Source: Methylotenera sp. L2L1
GTDB taxonomy: Bacteria > Pseudomonadota > Gammaproteobacteria > Burkholderiales > Methylophilaceae
Assembly: GCF_000744605.1 (NCBI RefSeq)
Contig: NZ_JQMG01000001.1
Span: forward strand, 2,418,001 to 2,482,000
DNA: 64,000 bases
Reading direction: 5' to 3'
The notes below the pieces were generated by a model. The model did no database searches and was not told where the DNA came from. It was given only the letters and a program-made list of their open reading frames with translations. Of the stretch, positions 46,549 to 56,417 are shown in pieces. Each line of letters opens with the position of its first letter. Position 1 is the stretch's first letter. The position numbers and the translations under genes were made by a program.

Positions 46549-47424
46549 ATGGCTATCACTTCTCGCGTAACAACTACCAAAGCTAAACTCAGCAGCCAAA
46601 ATGCCACGAAAGGCATTGCTAAAATAGCAGGCATTCAAATGGCATCTGGCCCTTATGTTAGTGCCAATTTAAGTGAAGCTGAACGCCTAATTGAGATTGC
46701 CGCTAACCAAGGTGCAAAGCTGATTGTATTACCCGAATACTTTGCCATCATGGGCTTAAAAGAGTCTGACAAAGTAGCAGCCCGTGAAGAAGAAGGCAAA
46801 GGCCCAATTCAGGACTTTCTGAGCAAAACTGCAAAAAAACATAAGGTCTGGTTAATTGGTGGCTCTGTGCCCTTAGTGTGTGATGCGCCCAATAAAGTGC
46901 GCAATAGCTGCCTAGTGTTCGATGACAAAGGTAAACAGGTTGCGCGCTACGATAAAATCCATCTGTTCGGCCTAAAACTAGGTAATGAACATTACACTGA
47001 AGAAAAAACGATTGAAGCTGGCGATACAGTAATCGTGATCAATAGCCCATTCGGCAAAATCGGCTTATCAATTTGCTATGATTTGCGCTTCCCAGAGCTA
47101 TACCGCGCGATGGGAGAGGTCAGTATTATTGTCGTGCCTTCTGCCTTTACAGATACCACAGGTAAAGCGCACTGGGAAAGCCTGATTCGTGCGCGTGCGA
47201 TAGAAAACTTAAGTTATGTGATTGCACCTGCACAAGGTGGCTACCATATATCAGGACGTGAAACACATGGCAATAGTATGATTGTAGACCCATGGGGAGT
47301 TGTGCTTGATCGCTTACCACGCGGCTCAGGCGTTGTCATGGCAACCATGAATCCAACCTATCAAGAAAGTTTACGAAAAAGTTTGCCTGCATTGAAACAT
47401 CGCACCATTAAGGTTGTCGGATAA
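46549..47424 (+). CDS. Carbon-nitrogen hydrolase (Nit1/deaminated glutathione amidase type)
   Basis: This 291-residue nitrilase-superfamily amidase has the catalytic triad Glu in VLPEYFAIMG, Lys in RYDKIHLFGLKL, and Cys in LSICYDLRFPELYR. The GGYHISGRETHGNSMIVDPWG motif and these segments match the Nit1/YbeM group that cleaves deaminated glutathione, a metabolite-repair reaction. It carries about 25 extra residues (MAITSRVTTTKAKLSSQNAT...) before the usual start of the family at KIAGIQMASGP; no internal start with a ribosome site exists, so the extension seems real. It lies between yhdP and tldD as in many betaproteobacteria. Confidence 0.93.
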   Translation: MAITSRVTTTKAKLSSQNATKGIAKIAGIQMASGPYVSANLSEAERLIEIAANQGAKLIVLPEYFAIMGLKESDKVAAREEEGKGPIQDFLSKTAKKHKVWLIGGSVPLVCDAPNKVRNSCLVFDDKGKQVARYDKIHLFGLKLGNEHYTEEKTIEAGDTVIVINSPFGKIGLSICYDLRFPELYRAMGEVSIIVVPSAFTDTTGKAHWESLIRARAIENLSYVIAPAQGGYHISGRETHGNSMIVDPWGVVLDRLPRGSGVVMATMNPTYQESLRKSLPALKHRTIKVVG

Positions 47425-47670
47425 CGGTACGTATCAGGATTTGAGGCGTGACTATTTCGCCACTGATGCTGACAGGTGCATGTGGTTAGCACCATCACAG
47501 TAAAATGTTATCTGGCTAAATATCTGCATAACATGCTGCACGCTTTGTATTACGCATGACTCAGCTGGATAATTTCTATCTGGCCTTAGTGTTTGCTAAA
47601 AATAAGCGTTTGTTGAAATATAGCCCAACTCGTTACTTTTGCTTACCGAATACTTTTTGAAAATATACTC

Positions 47671-49146
47671 ATGAAAACTGAATCATCACTACCGCATACC
47701 AACCTTATCAAAGGTTCGCATTTTGATGCCGCTACCGAAGCATTGCTCGCACCCGCGAACTTAGATGTAGCAAAATTACAAAATGTACTCGCCGACATGA
47801 TGTCTCACCAAATTGACTATGCCGACTTATATTTTCAATATAGCCGTAGTGAGAGCTGGGGGCTAGAAGAAGGTCAGGTGAAATCTGGTAATTTTTCAAT
47901 CGACCAAGGGGTTGGCGTACGCGCGGTGAGTGGTGAGAAAACCGCATTTGCCTACTCTGATGATATTAATTTAAAAGCGCTGGTAGAAGCAGCCAAAGCG
48001 ACAAAGTCGATCTCAAGCTTGGGTAATGAACAAACTGCAAGCTCAATCATCAAGCCTCAAGCTCCGCAGTTATATCTTCCGCAAGACCCGATTGCCTCAC
48101 TTTCAGCAGATGCAAAAGTGAGACTTTTAGAGCATTTAGAATCAATAGCAAGAAAATTAGACCCACGCATCACGCAAGTGACTGCATCAATAGCTGGTGA
48201 GTATGAAGTGGTGATGGTGGCACGTCATGATGGAGTGATGGCTGCGGACATTCGCCCTTTAGTCCGTGTTGGCATTAACGTCATTGCAGAAAGCAATGGT
48301 CGTCGCGAGCAAGGTTCAGCTGGCGGTGGTGGCCGTTTTGACTACAGCTATTTCACCGATGAAGTCCTGCACGAGTATGCACAAAAAGCAGTGCATCAGG
48401 CACTGGTTAATTTAGACGCACGCCCTGCCCCTGCTGGCAGCATGACAGTAGTATTAGGTGCGGGCTGGCCTGGTATTTTGTTACATGAAGCAATTGGCCA
48501 CGGCTTAGAGGGTGACTTTAACCGCAAAGGTAGTTCTGCCTTTAGCAATATGATTGGGCAGCAAGTAGCGGCAAAAGGCATTACCATTGTTGATGATGGC
48601 ACGATTGCAGACCGTCGCGGTTCACTTAGCATCGATGATGAAGGCAACCCAACCAATAGAACTGTACTGATTGAAGATGGTATCTTACGTGGTTATATTC
48701 AAGACACATTAAATGCACGCCTCATGAATATGCCACTTACAGGCAATGCACGCCGTGAAAGTTACGCACATGTGCCAATGCCACGTATGACTAATACTTA
48801 CATGCTCAACGGCACACTACCGCCTGAAGAAATCATCAAGTCTGTTAAAAAAGGTTTGTATGCCGCCAATTTCGGTGGTGGTCAGGTCGATATCACTAGC
48901 GGCAAGTTTGTATTTAGCGCCGCAGAAGCCTATATGATTGAGGACGGCAAAATTACCTATCCAGTCAAAGGCGCAACCCTGATTGGTAACGGTCCAGATG
49001 TGCTGAAACGCGTGTCCATGATTGGTAACGACATGTCGCTTGACTCAGGCGTGGGCACTTGCGGTAAAGAAGGACAAAGCGTGCCAGTAGGTGTTGGACA
49101 ACCAACCCTAAAAATTGATGGCTTAACCGTGGGCGGCACGGCCTAA
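47671..49146 (+). CDS. tldD: Metalloprotease TldD
   Basis: TldD forms a heterodimeric zinc protease with TldE/PmbA that degrades unfolded peptides and processes microcins or CcdA. The 491 residues contain the zinc motif HEAIGHGLEGD (HExxxH), preceded by VVLGAGWPGILL, the GTIADRRGSLSIDDEG segment and the C-terminal GNDMSLDSGVGTCGKEGQSVPVGVGQP, which includes the third zinc-ligand Cys. The gene comes 246 bp after the nitrilase gene. The partner tldE is not in this window. A hairpin follows 12 bp after the stop. Confidence 0.96.
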   Translation: MKTESSLPHTNLIKGSHFDAATEALLAPANLDVAKLQNVLADMMSHQIDYADLYFQYSRSESWGLEEGQVKSGNFSIDQGVGVRAVSGEKTAFAYSDDINLKALVEAAKATKSISSLGNEQTASSIIKPQAPQLYLPQDPIASLSADAKVRLLEHLESIARKLDPRITQVTASIAGEYEVVMVARHDGVMAADIRPLVRVGINVIAESNGRREQGSAGGGGRFDYSYFTDEVLHEYAQKAVHQALVNLDARPAPAGSMTVVLGAGWPGILLHEAIGHGLEGDFNRKGSSAFSNMIGQQVAAKGITIVDDGTIADRRGSLSIDDEGNPTNRTVLIEDGILRGYIQDTLNARLMNMPLTGNARRESYAHVPMPRMTNTYMLNGTLPPEEIIKSVKKGLYAANFGGGQVDITSGKFVFSAAEAYMIEDGKITYPVKGATLIGNGPDVLKRVSMIGNDMSLDSGVGTCGKEGQSVPVGVGQPTLKIDGLTVGGTA

Positions 49147-49158
49147 ATAATATAGATT

Positions 49159-49190
49159 TTATAACGGTTGTTTGTGAACAGCCGTTATAA
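49159..49190 (+). terminator. Stem-loop between tldD and mfd
   Basis: TTATAACGGTTG (49159-49170) pairs with CAGCCGTTATAA (49179-49190), a 12-bp stem with one G-U pair and a TTTGTGAA loop, 12 bp after the tldD stop. Only TCTGCCCTTTCTC follows. The 3' arm ends in TATAAT (with 49191), so it may also overlap an mfd promoter. Confidence 0.55.
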
Positions 49191-49225
49191 TCTGCCCTTT
49201 CTCATCGCAACAAAATCATAATCCC

Positions 49226-52200
49226 ATGACGCAGAACACCCTGCCAATTCCCAATAAAGGCCAAGCGAATCGGCTAACACTCAAAAACAGTGGCGAAGAT
49301 GCTTTTGCACTGGCGATGTTAGCAACGCAATCCAAGGCGCAGAAACCTAATCAACCCTTAGTGATTATCACTGCGGGCGGATTTGATGCGCAAAGGCTAT
49401 TAGAGGAAATCCCTTACTTTGCGCCAGATTTATCAGTGCATTTGCTACCGGATTGGGAAACCTTACCTTATGACCAGTTTTCTCCGCACCCTGACTTAAT
49501 TTCAGACCGCCTTACTACGCTCTACCATATCGCACAGAACGCCTGTGATGTCGTGATTGTGCCTTTGGCAACAGCGCTGATTCGCTTAAGTCCTAAGGCT
49601 TATTTAAGTGCCAATACCTTTATGCTCAAAAAAGGGCAGACACTGGATATTGAAGCACTGCGACTGCAATGTGCAGAAGCGGGTTACCATCATGTGACGC
49701 AAGTGATCTCACACGGTGAATTCAGTGTACGTGGCGGTTTAGTAGATTTATTCCCGATGGGTTCTGCACTACCGTATCGGATTGACCTGTTTGACGATGA
49801 AATTGAAACCATCCGCACTTTTGACGTAGACACACAGCGTAGCCTTTACCCAGTGCCAGAAATACGTTTACTGCCGGCACGTGAGTTTCCATTAGATGAA
49901 ACGGGAATTGCGCTATTCCGCAGCCAATTCCGCGAAACATTTGAAGGCGACCCGCAACGCGCAAAAATCTATAAAGACGTAAGTAAAGGTATCGCCTCGG
50001 GTGGTATTGAGTGGTATTTACCCCTATTTTTTGAACAGACTGCCACTTTGCTGGACTATCTAGCGACTGACAGCCTATTATGTCTGCATGGTGACCTAGA
50101 TTCAAGTGCACAGCAGTTTTGGCGAGAGGCGCAATCACGCTATCGCACCTTGGCCCATGACGCTGAGCGGCCATTACTGCCACCAGAAAAACTGCTGATT
50201 AAAACTGAAGACTTTTTCAGTGCTACACATACCTTTGCCAGAGTGGTACTCACTAGCGGTACTTTGGAAGCTGGAAAGACTACCAGCACACTACCAGCAC
50301 TCGATATTGAACGTCGCGCAGAGCAACCGCTACATAAATTAACCGCATTTATCAGTCAGTTTAAAGGTCGCATCCTCATTGTGGCTGAAAGTCTTGGTCG
50401 TCGTGAAACCATGAGCCAACTGTTTGCAGAACATGGCTTAAAAGTCGCCATCTGCGAAACTTGGGCTGAGTTCCAAGCTAGTGATGCACACGTGATGTTG
50501 GGCGTAAGCACACTACACAGTGGTGTCGCTTTTAAAGACAATCATGCACAGTCAATTGCCATTGTGACTGAAGCGGAGCTCTATGCAGCTACCGTGCGCC
50601 AGCAGCGCCGTCGAGAGAAAGAAAAAGCACGTAGCACCGAAGGCATGCTCAAAGACTTATCTGAGTTGCGCATTAACGACCCTGTTGTACACGAACAACA
50701 CGGTGTAGGTCGTTACAAAGGTTTAATTAACCTAGACCTAGGCGAAGGTGAAACTGAGTTCTTACTGTTAGAGTATTACGGTGATGACAAGCTGTATGTG
50801 CCGGTATCACAATTATTTCTTATCTCACGCTACTCTGGTGGACCGCCAGAATCTGCGCCTTTGCATCGCTTAGGCAGCGGCAGCTGGGAAAAAGCCAAGA
50901 AAAAAGCACTGAAACAAATTCGTGACACTGCGGCAGAATTACTGAATCTTTATGCGCAACGTGCTGCCAGACGTGGTCATGCATTCACCTTAAGTCTGCA
51001 AGATTACGAAGCATTCTGTGAAGGCTTTCCGTTTGAAGAAACGCCAGACCAACTGGAAGCGATTGAAAACGTCATTAAAGACATGCAATCAGGCCGTCCG
51101 ATGGATAGGTTGGTATGTGGTGATGTTGGCTTTGGTAAAACCGAGGTAGCCCTGCGCGCAGCATTTGTTGCTGTCATGGGTGGGCGTCAGGTTGCAGTGC
51201 TAGTACCGACCACCCTGCTTGCTGAGCAGCATTTTAATAACTTTAGTGACCGCTTTGCCGAGTGGCCCATTAAAATCGCAGAAATCTCACGTTTCAGAAC
51301 AGCCAAAGAACAAGCTGAAGCTTTACGTGGACTAGAGGCTGGTGAAATTGATATTATTATCGGCACCCACCGCTTGATTCAAAAAGACGTGAAGTTCAAA
51401 AACTTAGGCCTAGCGATTTTGGATGAAGAGCACCGTTTTGGCGTGCGTCAAAAAGAGCAACTCAAAGCATTACGTGCAGAGGTTGATGTACTGACACTGA
51501 CAGCAACCCCTATTCCGCGTACATTAAGCATGGCAATGGAAGGTTTACGTGAGTTTAGTGTGATTGCTACACCACCGCAAAAACGCTTAAGCATTAAAAC
51601 ATTCCATACCGAATATTCAGAAGGCATTATCCGTGAAGCGGTGACCCGTGAGTTTAAACGCGGCGGTCAAGTGTATTTCCTACACAATGAGGTAGATACG
51701 ATACATTCCATGCGTGAAAAACTTGAGCGTATTCTGCCAGATGCACGCATTGCCGTTGCACACGGACAGTTACGCGAACGTGAACTAGAGCATGTGATGC
51801 GTGATTTTTATCATCAGCGCTACAACCTATTGTTGTGCACCACGATTATTGAAACGGGTATTGACGTGCCAACCGCCAATACCATCATCATGAACAAAGC
51901 AGACATGTTTGGCCTAGCGCAAATGCATCAACTACGCGGCCGTGTTGGACGCTCGCATCATCAAGCCTATGCTTACCTATTGACTGAGGCTGGCCGTAAA
52001 ATTACGGTACAGGCACAAAAACGCTTAGATGCGATTCAGTTAATGGAAGACCTAGGCGCAGGTTTCCACCTTGCGATGCACGACTTAGAGATTCGTGGCG
52101 CAGGTGAATTGCTAGGTGACTCACAAAGCGGTGAAATGCAAGAAATCGGCTTTAATTTATATGCCGATATGTTGAACCACGCCGTGAAGCAACTGAAAGC

Positions 52201-52666
52201 TGGCAAAGAACCAGACCTAAATGCACCTTTAGGCGTGACCACAGAAATCAACCTGCACACCCCTGCACTACTCACCAATGAGTATTGCCCAGATGTGCAT
52301 GAACGTTTGGTAATTTATAAACGCCTAGCCAACTGCAACGATGACGATAGCTTAGATAACTTGCAAGAAGAGCTAATTGACCGCTTTGGCTTACTGCCAG
52401 AACAAGGTGAGGCACTGATAGCATGCCACCGCTTGCGTATTGCTGCTAAGCCGCTGGGTATCATTAAAATTGACGCCTCGGATGCGGCGATTCAATTACA
52501 ATTTAACCCTAAAGCCGATATAGATCCGCTGAAGTTAATTAACCTATTACAACGCGACAGAAGATGCCGCATGAATGGGCCAGATAAACTTAGGGTGTCA
52601 GTAGAGTTTGAAGCGATTAATCTACGTGCGGATTTTGTGAAGAGTTTACTCAAAGAGTTTGCATAG
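49226..52666 (+). CDS. mfd: Transcription-repair coupling factor Mfd
   Basis: Mfd removes RNA polymerase stalled at DNA lesions and recruits UvrA. The 1146 residues have the UvrB-homology region at the N-terminus (EDAFALAMLATQ; LPDWETLPYDQFSPHPDLISDR), the RNA-polymerase-interacting CarD-like domain (DPVVHEQHGVGRYKGL, about residue 490), the RecG-like helicase with Walker A GDVGFGKTEVA and DEEH box (AILDEEHRFGV), the TRG motif region and the C-terminal D7 domain. All motifs are intact and the length is normal. Confidence 0.97.
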   Translation: MTQNTLPIPNKGQANRLTLKNSGEDAFALAMLATQSKAQKPNQPLVIITAGGFDAQRLLEEIPYFAPDLSVHLLPDWETLPYDQFSPHPDLISDRLTTLYHIAQNACDVVIVPLATALIRLSPKAYLSANTFMLKKGQTLDIEALRLQCAEAGYHHVTQVISHGEFSVRGGLVDLFPMGSALPYRIDLFDDEIETIRTFDVDTQRSLYPVPEIRLLPAREFPLDETGIALFRSQFRETFEGDPQRAKIYKDVSKGIASGGIEWYLPLFFEQTATLLDYLATDSLLCLHGDLDSSAQQFWREAQSRYRTLAHDAERPLLPPEKLLIKTEDFFSATHTFARVVLTSGTLEAGKTTSTLPALDIERRAEQPLHKLTAFISQFKGRILIVAESLGRRETMSQLFAEHGLKVAICETWAEFQASDAHVMLGVSTLHSGVAFKDNHAQSIAIVTEAELYAATVRQQRRREKEKARSTEGMLKDLSELRINDPVVHEQHGVGRYKGLINLDLGEGETEFLLLEYYGDDKLYVPVSQLFLISRYSGGPPESAPLHRLGSGSWEKAKKKALKQIRDTAAELLNLYAQRAARRGHAFTLSLQDYEAFCEGFPFEETPDQLEAIENVIKDMQSGRPMDRLVCGDVGFGKTEVALRAAFVAVMGGRQVAVLVPTTLLAEQHFNNFSDRFAEWPIKIAEISRFRTAKEQAEALRGLEAGEIDIIIGTHRLIQKDVKFKNLGLAILDEEHRFGVRQKEQLKALRAEVDVLTLTATPIPRTLSMAMEGLREFSVIATPPQKRLSIKTFHTEYSEGIIREAVTREFKRGGQVYFLHNEVDTIHSMREKLERILPDARIAVAHGQLRERELEHVMRDFYHQRYNLLLCTTIIETGIDVPTANTIIMNKADMFGLAQMHQLRGRVGRSHHQAYAYLLTEAGRKITVQAQKRLDAIQLMEDLGAGFHLAMHDLEIRGAGELLGDSQSGEMQEIGFNLYADMLNHAVKQLKAGKEPDLNAPLGVTTEINLHTPALLTNEYCPDVHERLVIYKRLANCNDDDSLDNLQEELIDRFGLLPEQGEALIACHRLRIAAKPLGIIKIDASDAAIQLQFNPKADIDPLKLINLLQRDRRCRMNGPDKLRVSVEFEAINLRADFVKSLLKEFA

Positions 52667-52892
52667 ATAATGTTTGAAAGTTTGCACGAGGAGGTGCTTA
52701 TTCACACAACTTCGTGTAAATTATCTTAAAATTTACATCCTCACTGAGTAAATGTAAATAATTAACATACTATTCAAACAGTTACCATTAAATCGCATAA
52801 TATAAAAATAGCGCTAGACTGCATAAGTAAATCTTGTAACACCGTAAAATCAATTTACAATGCTAGCTAAAAGCAGGTAAAGGCGTAGTGTA
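52667..52892. other. AT-rich spacer after mfd with small hairpins
   Basis: Three small inverted repeats lie in the first 95 bases: GCAC/GTGC (52684-52697), ACAC/GTGT with loop AACTTC (near 52703-52717), and a perfect ATTTACAT/ATGTAAAT (52731-52738 with 52752-52759). None has a clear T run. They are probably the transcript end of mfd; the rest is AT-rich and likely holds the promoter of the next gene. Confidence 0.45.
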
Positions 52893-54860
52893 GTGAATAA
52901 GCTCTTCAATCAGTTATTTAGTAAAAAAATACCCAAGCTAGATTTAATCGTCTTGCGCATCGTAGGCATCTACATTGCATTCGGCTTGCTTTGGATATTA
53001 ACGACAGACTCAGCGCTATTTAAGCTCATTACTGATCACGAAGAGTTCTCATTGTTTAACACCTATAAAGGTGTCGCCTTTATTTTGGTCACAGCAGTTA
53101 TCCTATACTCCCTGTTCCGCCAAACCTTACAACAACAAAAATGCATTGAAGAATCACTGCAAGCAAGTGAAGAGCGCTGGAAGTTTGCACTTGAAGGCTC
53201 TGGTGATGGGGTATGGGATTGGGACATACCATCCGACCATGTTTTTCGTTCCTCTCGCTGGCATGAGATTTACGGTTACGCAGAAAATGAAATAGCCGCC
53301 ACCGCTACTGCCGGCAGAGAGCTGGTTCACCCCGATGACTTAGCAATACTAATTGGTGATGTTCAAAATTACTTCTCGGGCAATAATGACGTCTACATTT
53401 CTGAATTTCGCCTACGCTGCAAAGATGGCTCTTGGAAATGGACATTGGCTCGTGGCATGACAGTGAGCAGGTCTAAAGATGGGAAACCGCTGAGGATGAT
53501 CGGCACCCATACCGACATTACCAACCGTAAAACATCAGAAGCTCAAGTCACGCATTTAGCGCACTATGACCAATTAACAGGCTTACCAAATCGCGTGTTA
53601 TTTCTTGACCGTTTTAGACAAGATATTAAAAAGGCACAACGCACAGGGCAAACCGTAACACTCATGTTTTTAGACTTAGATAAGTTTAAAGAAGTGAACG
53701 ATTCACTCGGACACGACATGGGCGATATGCTACTAAAAAACGTAGCGCAACGCCTTGAAAGTTGCGTGAGGGAATCCGACACTGTGGCGCGCATGGGCGG
53801 TGATGAGTTCACCATTATTCTGAATGACATGAATAGCCAAATAAACATCGAGCGTATTGCACAAGATATTTTAGATAAAGTGACCAGCCCCTTTCACCTT
53901 GGCGATGAAGTCATCCATGTTTCAACCAGTATCGGCATTAGTAACTATCCTAAAGATGGGAGTGAAGTAGAACTCTTACTCAAAAATGCTGACCAGGCAA
54001 TGTATGCGGCTAAAGAGCAAGGACGAAACCGCTTCCAATATTTCACGCCGATCATGCAAGAAGAAGCATTAAAACGTATGCGCTTAATCAGCGATTTATG
54101 GGGTGCTTTAAATGACAACCAATTTAGAGTCTACTATCAGCCGATTGTGGACCTTGCAACAGGTGCTATTTACAAAGCAGAAGCGCTGATACGCTGGCAA
54201 CACCCAACGCGCGGTTTAGTGAGTCCTGATGAGTTTATTCCAGTGGCTGAAGATACTGGCTTAATTGTAGATATTGGCGATTGGCTTTTTAATGAAGTGG
54301 CCAGTCAAACCGCAAAGTGGAAGCAACACTACCCCAACCTGCAAGTCAGCGTGAATAAATCACCGGTGCAATTTAGAAGTGTGCACGACAACTGCACTAA
54401 TTGGATAGAACAGCTAAAACTACTAGGGTTATCAGGAGATAGTTTTATTGTCGAGATTACAGAGGGCTTGCTGCTTGATGCTAGGGAGTCTGTGATTAAC
54501 CAACTGAATGCGTTTAGAGAAGCAGGGATAAAAGTTGCGATTGATGATTTTGGCACTGGCTACTCATCACTCGCATACCTGCGCAGATTTGATATTGATT
54601 ATGTCAAGATTGACCGCTCTTTTACCTCAAACATCAGTCCTAACTCAAGCGACATGGTGCTGTGCGAGGCAATTATCGAAATGTCACACAAACTTGGCAT
54701 GCAGGTAATTGCTGAAGGCGTTGAGACCCATGAGCAACGTGATTTATTACGCAATGCTGGTTGTGACTTTGCGCAAGGCTATTTATACTCAAGACCAGTG
54801 ATGGTCGACCAGTTTGAAAATTTACTGAATGCTACACAATCTAACTTCTCGTTAAACTAA
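52893..54860 (+). CDS. Membrane PAS-GGDEF-EAL protein (c-di-GMP turnover)
   Basis: This 655-residue signalling protein has two transmembrane helices near residues 18-38 and 58-77 with a short periplasmic loop, a PAS/PAC domain (about 90-210, EGSGDGVWDWDIPSD), GGDEF (motif at 302-306) and EAL (motif at 430-432). The GGDEF motif and the upstream inhibitory site RxxD (RESD, 5 residues before) are intact. The EAL domain keeps EALIRWQHP, EITE, DDFGTGYSSLAYL, KIDRSF and EGVET; the usual NLSPxQF is NKSPVQF. Both activities could therefore be present. It starts with GTG; no strong ribosome site. Stands alone, convergent with hflX. Confidence 0.94.
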   Translation: MNKLFNQLFSKKIPKLDLIVLRIVGIYIAFGLLWILTTDSALFKLITDHEEFSLFNTYKGVAFILVTAVILYSLFRQTLQQQKCIEESLQASEERWKFALEGSGDGVWDWDIPSDHVFRSSRWHEIYGYAENEIAATATAGRELVHPDDLAILIGDVQNYFSGNNDVYISEFRLRCKDGSWKWTLARGMTVSRSKDGKPLRMIGTHTDITNRKTSEAQVTHLAHYDQLTGLPNRVLFLDRFRQDIKKAQRTGQTVTLMFLDLDKFKEVNDSLGHDMGDMLLKNVAQRLESCVRESDTVARMGGDEFTIILNDMNSQINIERIAQDILDKVTSPFHLGDEVIHVSTSIGISNYPKDGSEVELLLKNADQAMYAAKEQGRNRFQYFTPIMQEEALKRMRLISDLWGALNDNQFRVYYQPIVDLATGAIYKAEALIRWQHPTRGLVSPDEFIPVAEDTGLIVDIGDWLFNEVASQTAKWKQHYPNLQVSVNKSPVQFRSVHDNCTNWIEQLKLLGLSGDSFIVEITEGLLLDARESVINQLNAFREAGIKVAIDDFGTGYSSLAYLRRFDIDYVKIDRSFTSNISPNSSDMVLCEAIIEMSHKLGMQVIAEGVETHEQRDLLRNAGCDFAQGYLYSRPVMVDQFENLLNATQSNFSLN

Positions 54861-54869
54861 TTTAATTCT

Positions 54870-54922
54870 TTCACTTAATTTAACACGTTCACTGATTTAA
54901 CGCTTTCACTTAGGCTTAACGC
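54870..54922. repeat. Three imperfect tandem copies at the hflX 3' end
   Basis: Three successive copies of a 16-18 bp unit of the form TTCACT-x-TTTAAC-xC begin at 54870, 54888 and 54905. The last copy runs into the end of hflX and includes its stop codon (54906-54908). The copies differ at several bases, so the duplication is old. It fills the spacer between two convergent genes. Confidence 0.65.
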
Positions 54923-56249
54923 TCTCAGTCAGCTTTTTAATTGCATTAGGCTCTCCGCGCACTTTAAAAAACGCACCCTCATGGTCAGAAGTTTCTGCTA
55001 ATACTTGGCAATTCGCATAAATATCTTTACGTAACTGCTGTGCTTCCCAAGGCAGAAACAGCTCGGTCTCCACTTGGTCCTGCTGATAAAACGCTACGAT
55101 CTTTTTATGTAGCTTCGCTACATCTTCAGGCCGCTTCGCACTCATCACCACGCAATCTGGGTAACGGCTTTGCAAAGTAAGCGTTAATGCTGCTTGTGCC
55201 GCATCATCACCTACAAAATCAATTTTATTAAATACTTTAATGCGTGGTACTTCATCTGCACCAATCTCGCTTAGTACATGATTGGTCACTTCAAGTTGAC
55301 GTTCAAACCCTGGGTCACTGGCGTCAATCACGTGTAGCAACAGCGATGCATCTAGTGCTTCATCTAGTGTTGATTTAAATGAGGCCACAAGGCCGTGTGG
55401 CAGGTTCTTAATAAAACCAACTGTATCGCTCACCAGAATACGCGGGATACTCTCTGGGTAAAGCGCACGCACAGTGGTATCCAATGTGGCAAATAATTTA
55501 TTAGCCACTAGCACTTCACTGCCTGTCAGTGCTCGCATCATGGTAGATTTACCAGCGTTGGTATACCCAACCAGTGCAACCCCAGCCAAGCCTTGGCGCT
55601 CTTGCCTGCGCGCACGTTGTGTTTTACGCTCTGCTTCCATCGCGAGAATATCTTGCTGCAACTCAGCAATGCGGTCACGTATTTTACGTCTATCCAGCTC
55701 AGTATGTGACTCACCAGCACCGCGCCCGCCTTCACCACTACGCTGCCGGCCTTGAGGCCCGGCTAGTTTTGCAGCTTCACGCAAGCGTGGTGCCATATAA
55801 CCTAAACGTGCAATTTCAACTTGTGCACGTGCTGCACGAGAGCGGGCATTGCGGTGAAAAATCTCCAGAATCACCATGGTGCGGTCCATCACCTCACAAC
55901 CCACTTCTTTTTCAAGATTACGCGCTTGTGATGGCGATATTTCATGGTCGACTAGTACTGTGTCAATTTCCCAATCGTTGATATTAGGTGGCGCTTTATC
56001 AAACTCGATATCATATGACTCATGATTAACAAAAGCGCGAATTTCTTCACGCTTACCTTCACCGAGATAGGCTTTAATATCAAACCCGGCTCGTTTCTGT
56101 ACAAAGGTCTTCACCACATCGTAACCTAAGGTTTTTGCAAGTTCGCGTAGCTCGGTGAGTGAGGCTTCAAACTCGGCATCACTGACGTTGGGCAATTGAA
56201 CAGCCGCGACTAGCGCGAGATTTGAACGCTCTTTAACTTCTTTTTGCAT
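54906..56249 (-). CDS. hflX: Ribosome-splitting GTPase HflX
   Basis: HflX is a GTPase that splits stalled or heat-damaged 70S ribosomes. The 447 residues have the N-terminal HflX domain (about 1-185, including VDHEISPSQARNLEKEVGCEVMDRTMVILEIF), a helical linker with the GRGAGESHTELDRR motif, and the G domain with P-loop GYTNAGKST (about residues 225-233), DTVGFIKNLPH and NKID. The C-terminal domain is short. The typical hfq-hflX linkage is not seen: the upstream neighbour on this strand is ald. Codon use and length are normal. Confidence 0.96.
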   Translation of the reverse strand: MQKEVKERSNLALVAAVQLPNVSDAEFEASLTELRELAKTLGYDVVKTFVQKRAGFDIKAYLGEGKREEIRAFVNHESYDIEFDKAPPNINDWEIDTVLVDHEISPSQARNLEKEVGCEVMDRTMVILEIFHRNARSRAARAQVEIARLGYMAPRLREAAKLAGPQGRQRSGEGGRGAGESHTELDRRKIRDRIAELQQDILAMEAERKTQRARRQERQGLAGVALVGYTNAGKSTMMRALTGSEVLVANKLFATLDTTVRALYPESIPRILVSDTVGFIKNLPHGLVASFKSTLDEALDASLLLHVIDASDPGFERQLEVTNHVLSEIGADEVPRIKVFNKIDFVGDDAAQAALTLTLQSRYPDCVVMSAKRPEDVAKLHKKIVAFYQQDQVETELFLPWEAQQLRKDIYANCQVLAETSDHEGAFFKVRGEPNAIKKLTESVKPK

Positions 56250-56417
56250 TAGGTACTTTGTGTCTTAATTTGTTGAGGTCAGATAGTACCTGAAAAGTGC
56301 GATTTGACCTTATTGAGTTTCAAGGTTGGATACTATTTATTTACGTTTAATTATTCAGTTAAGTTTTAAGAATCATGCTCTCAGAAAAACAACTAGGCAC
56401 TTTCTTCCATCATACAT

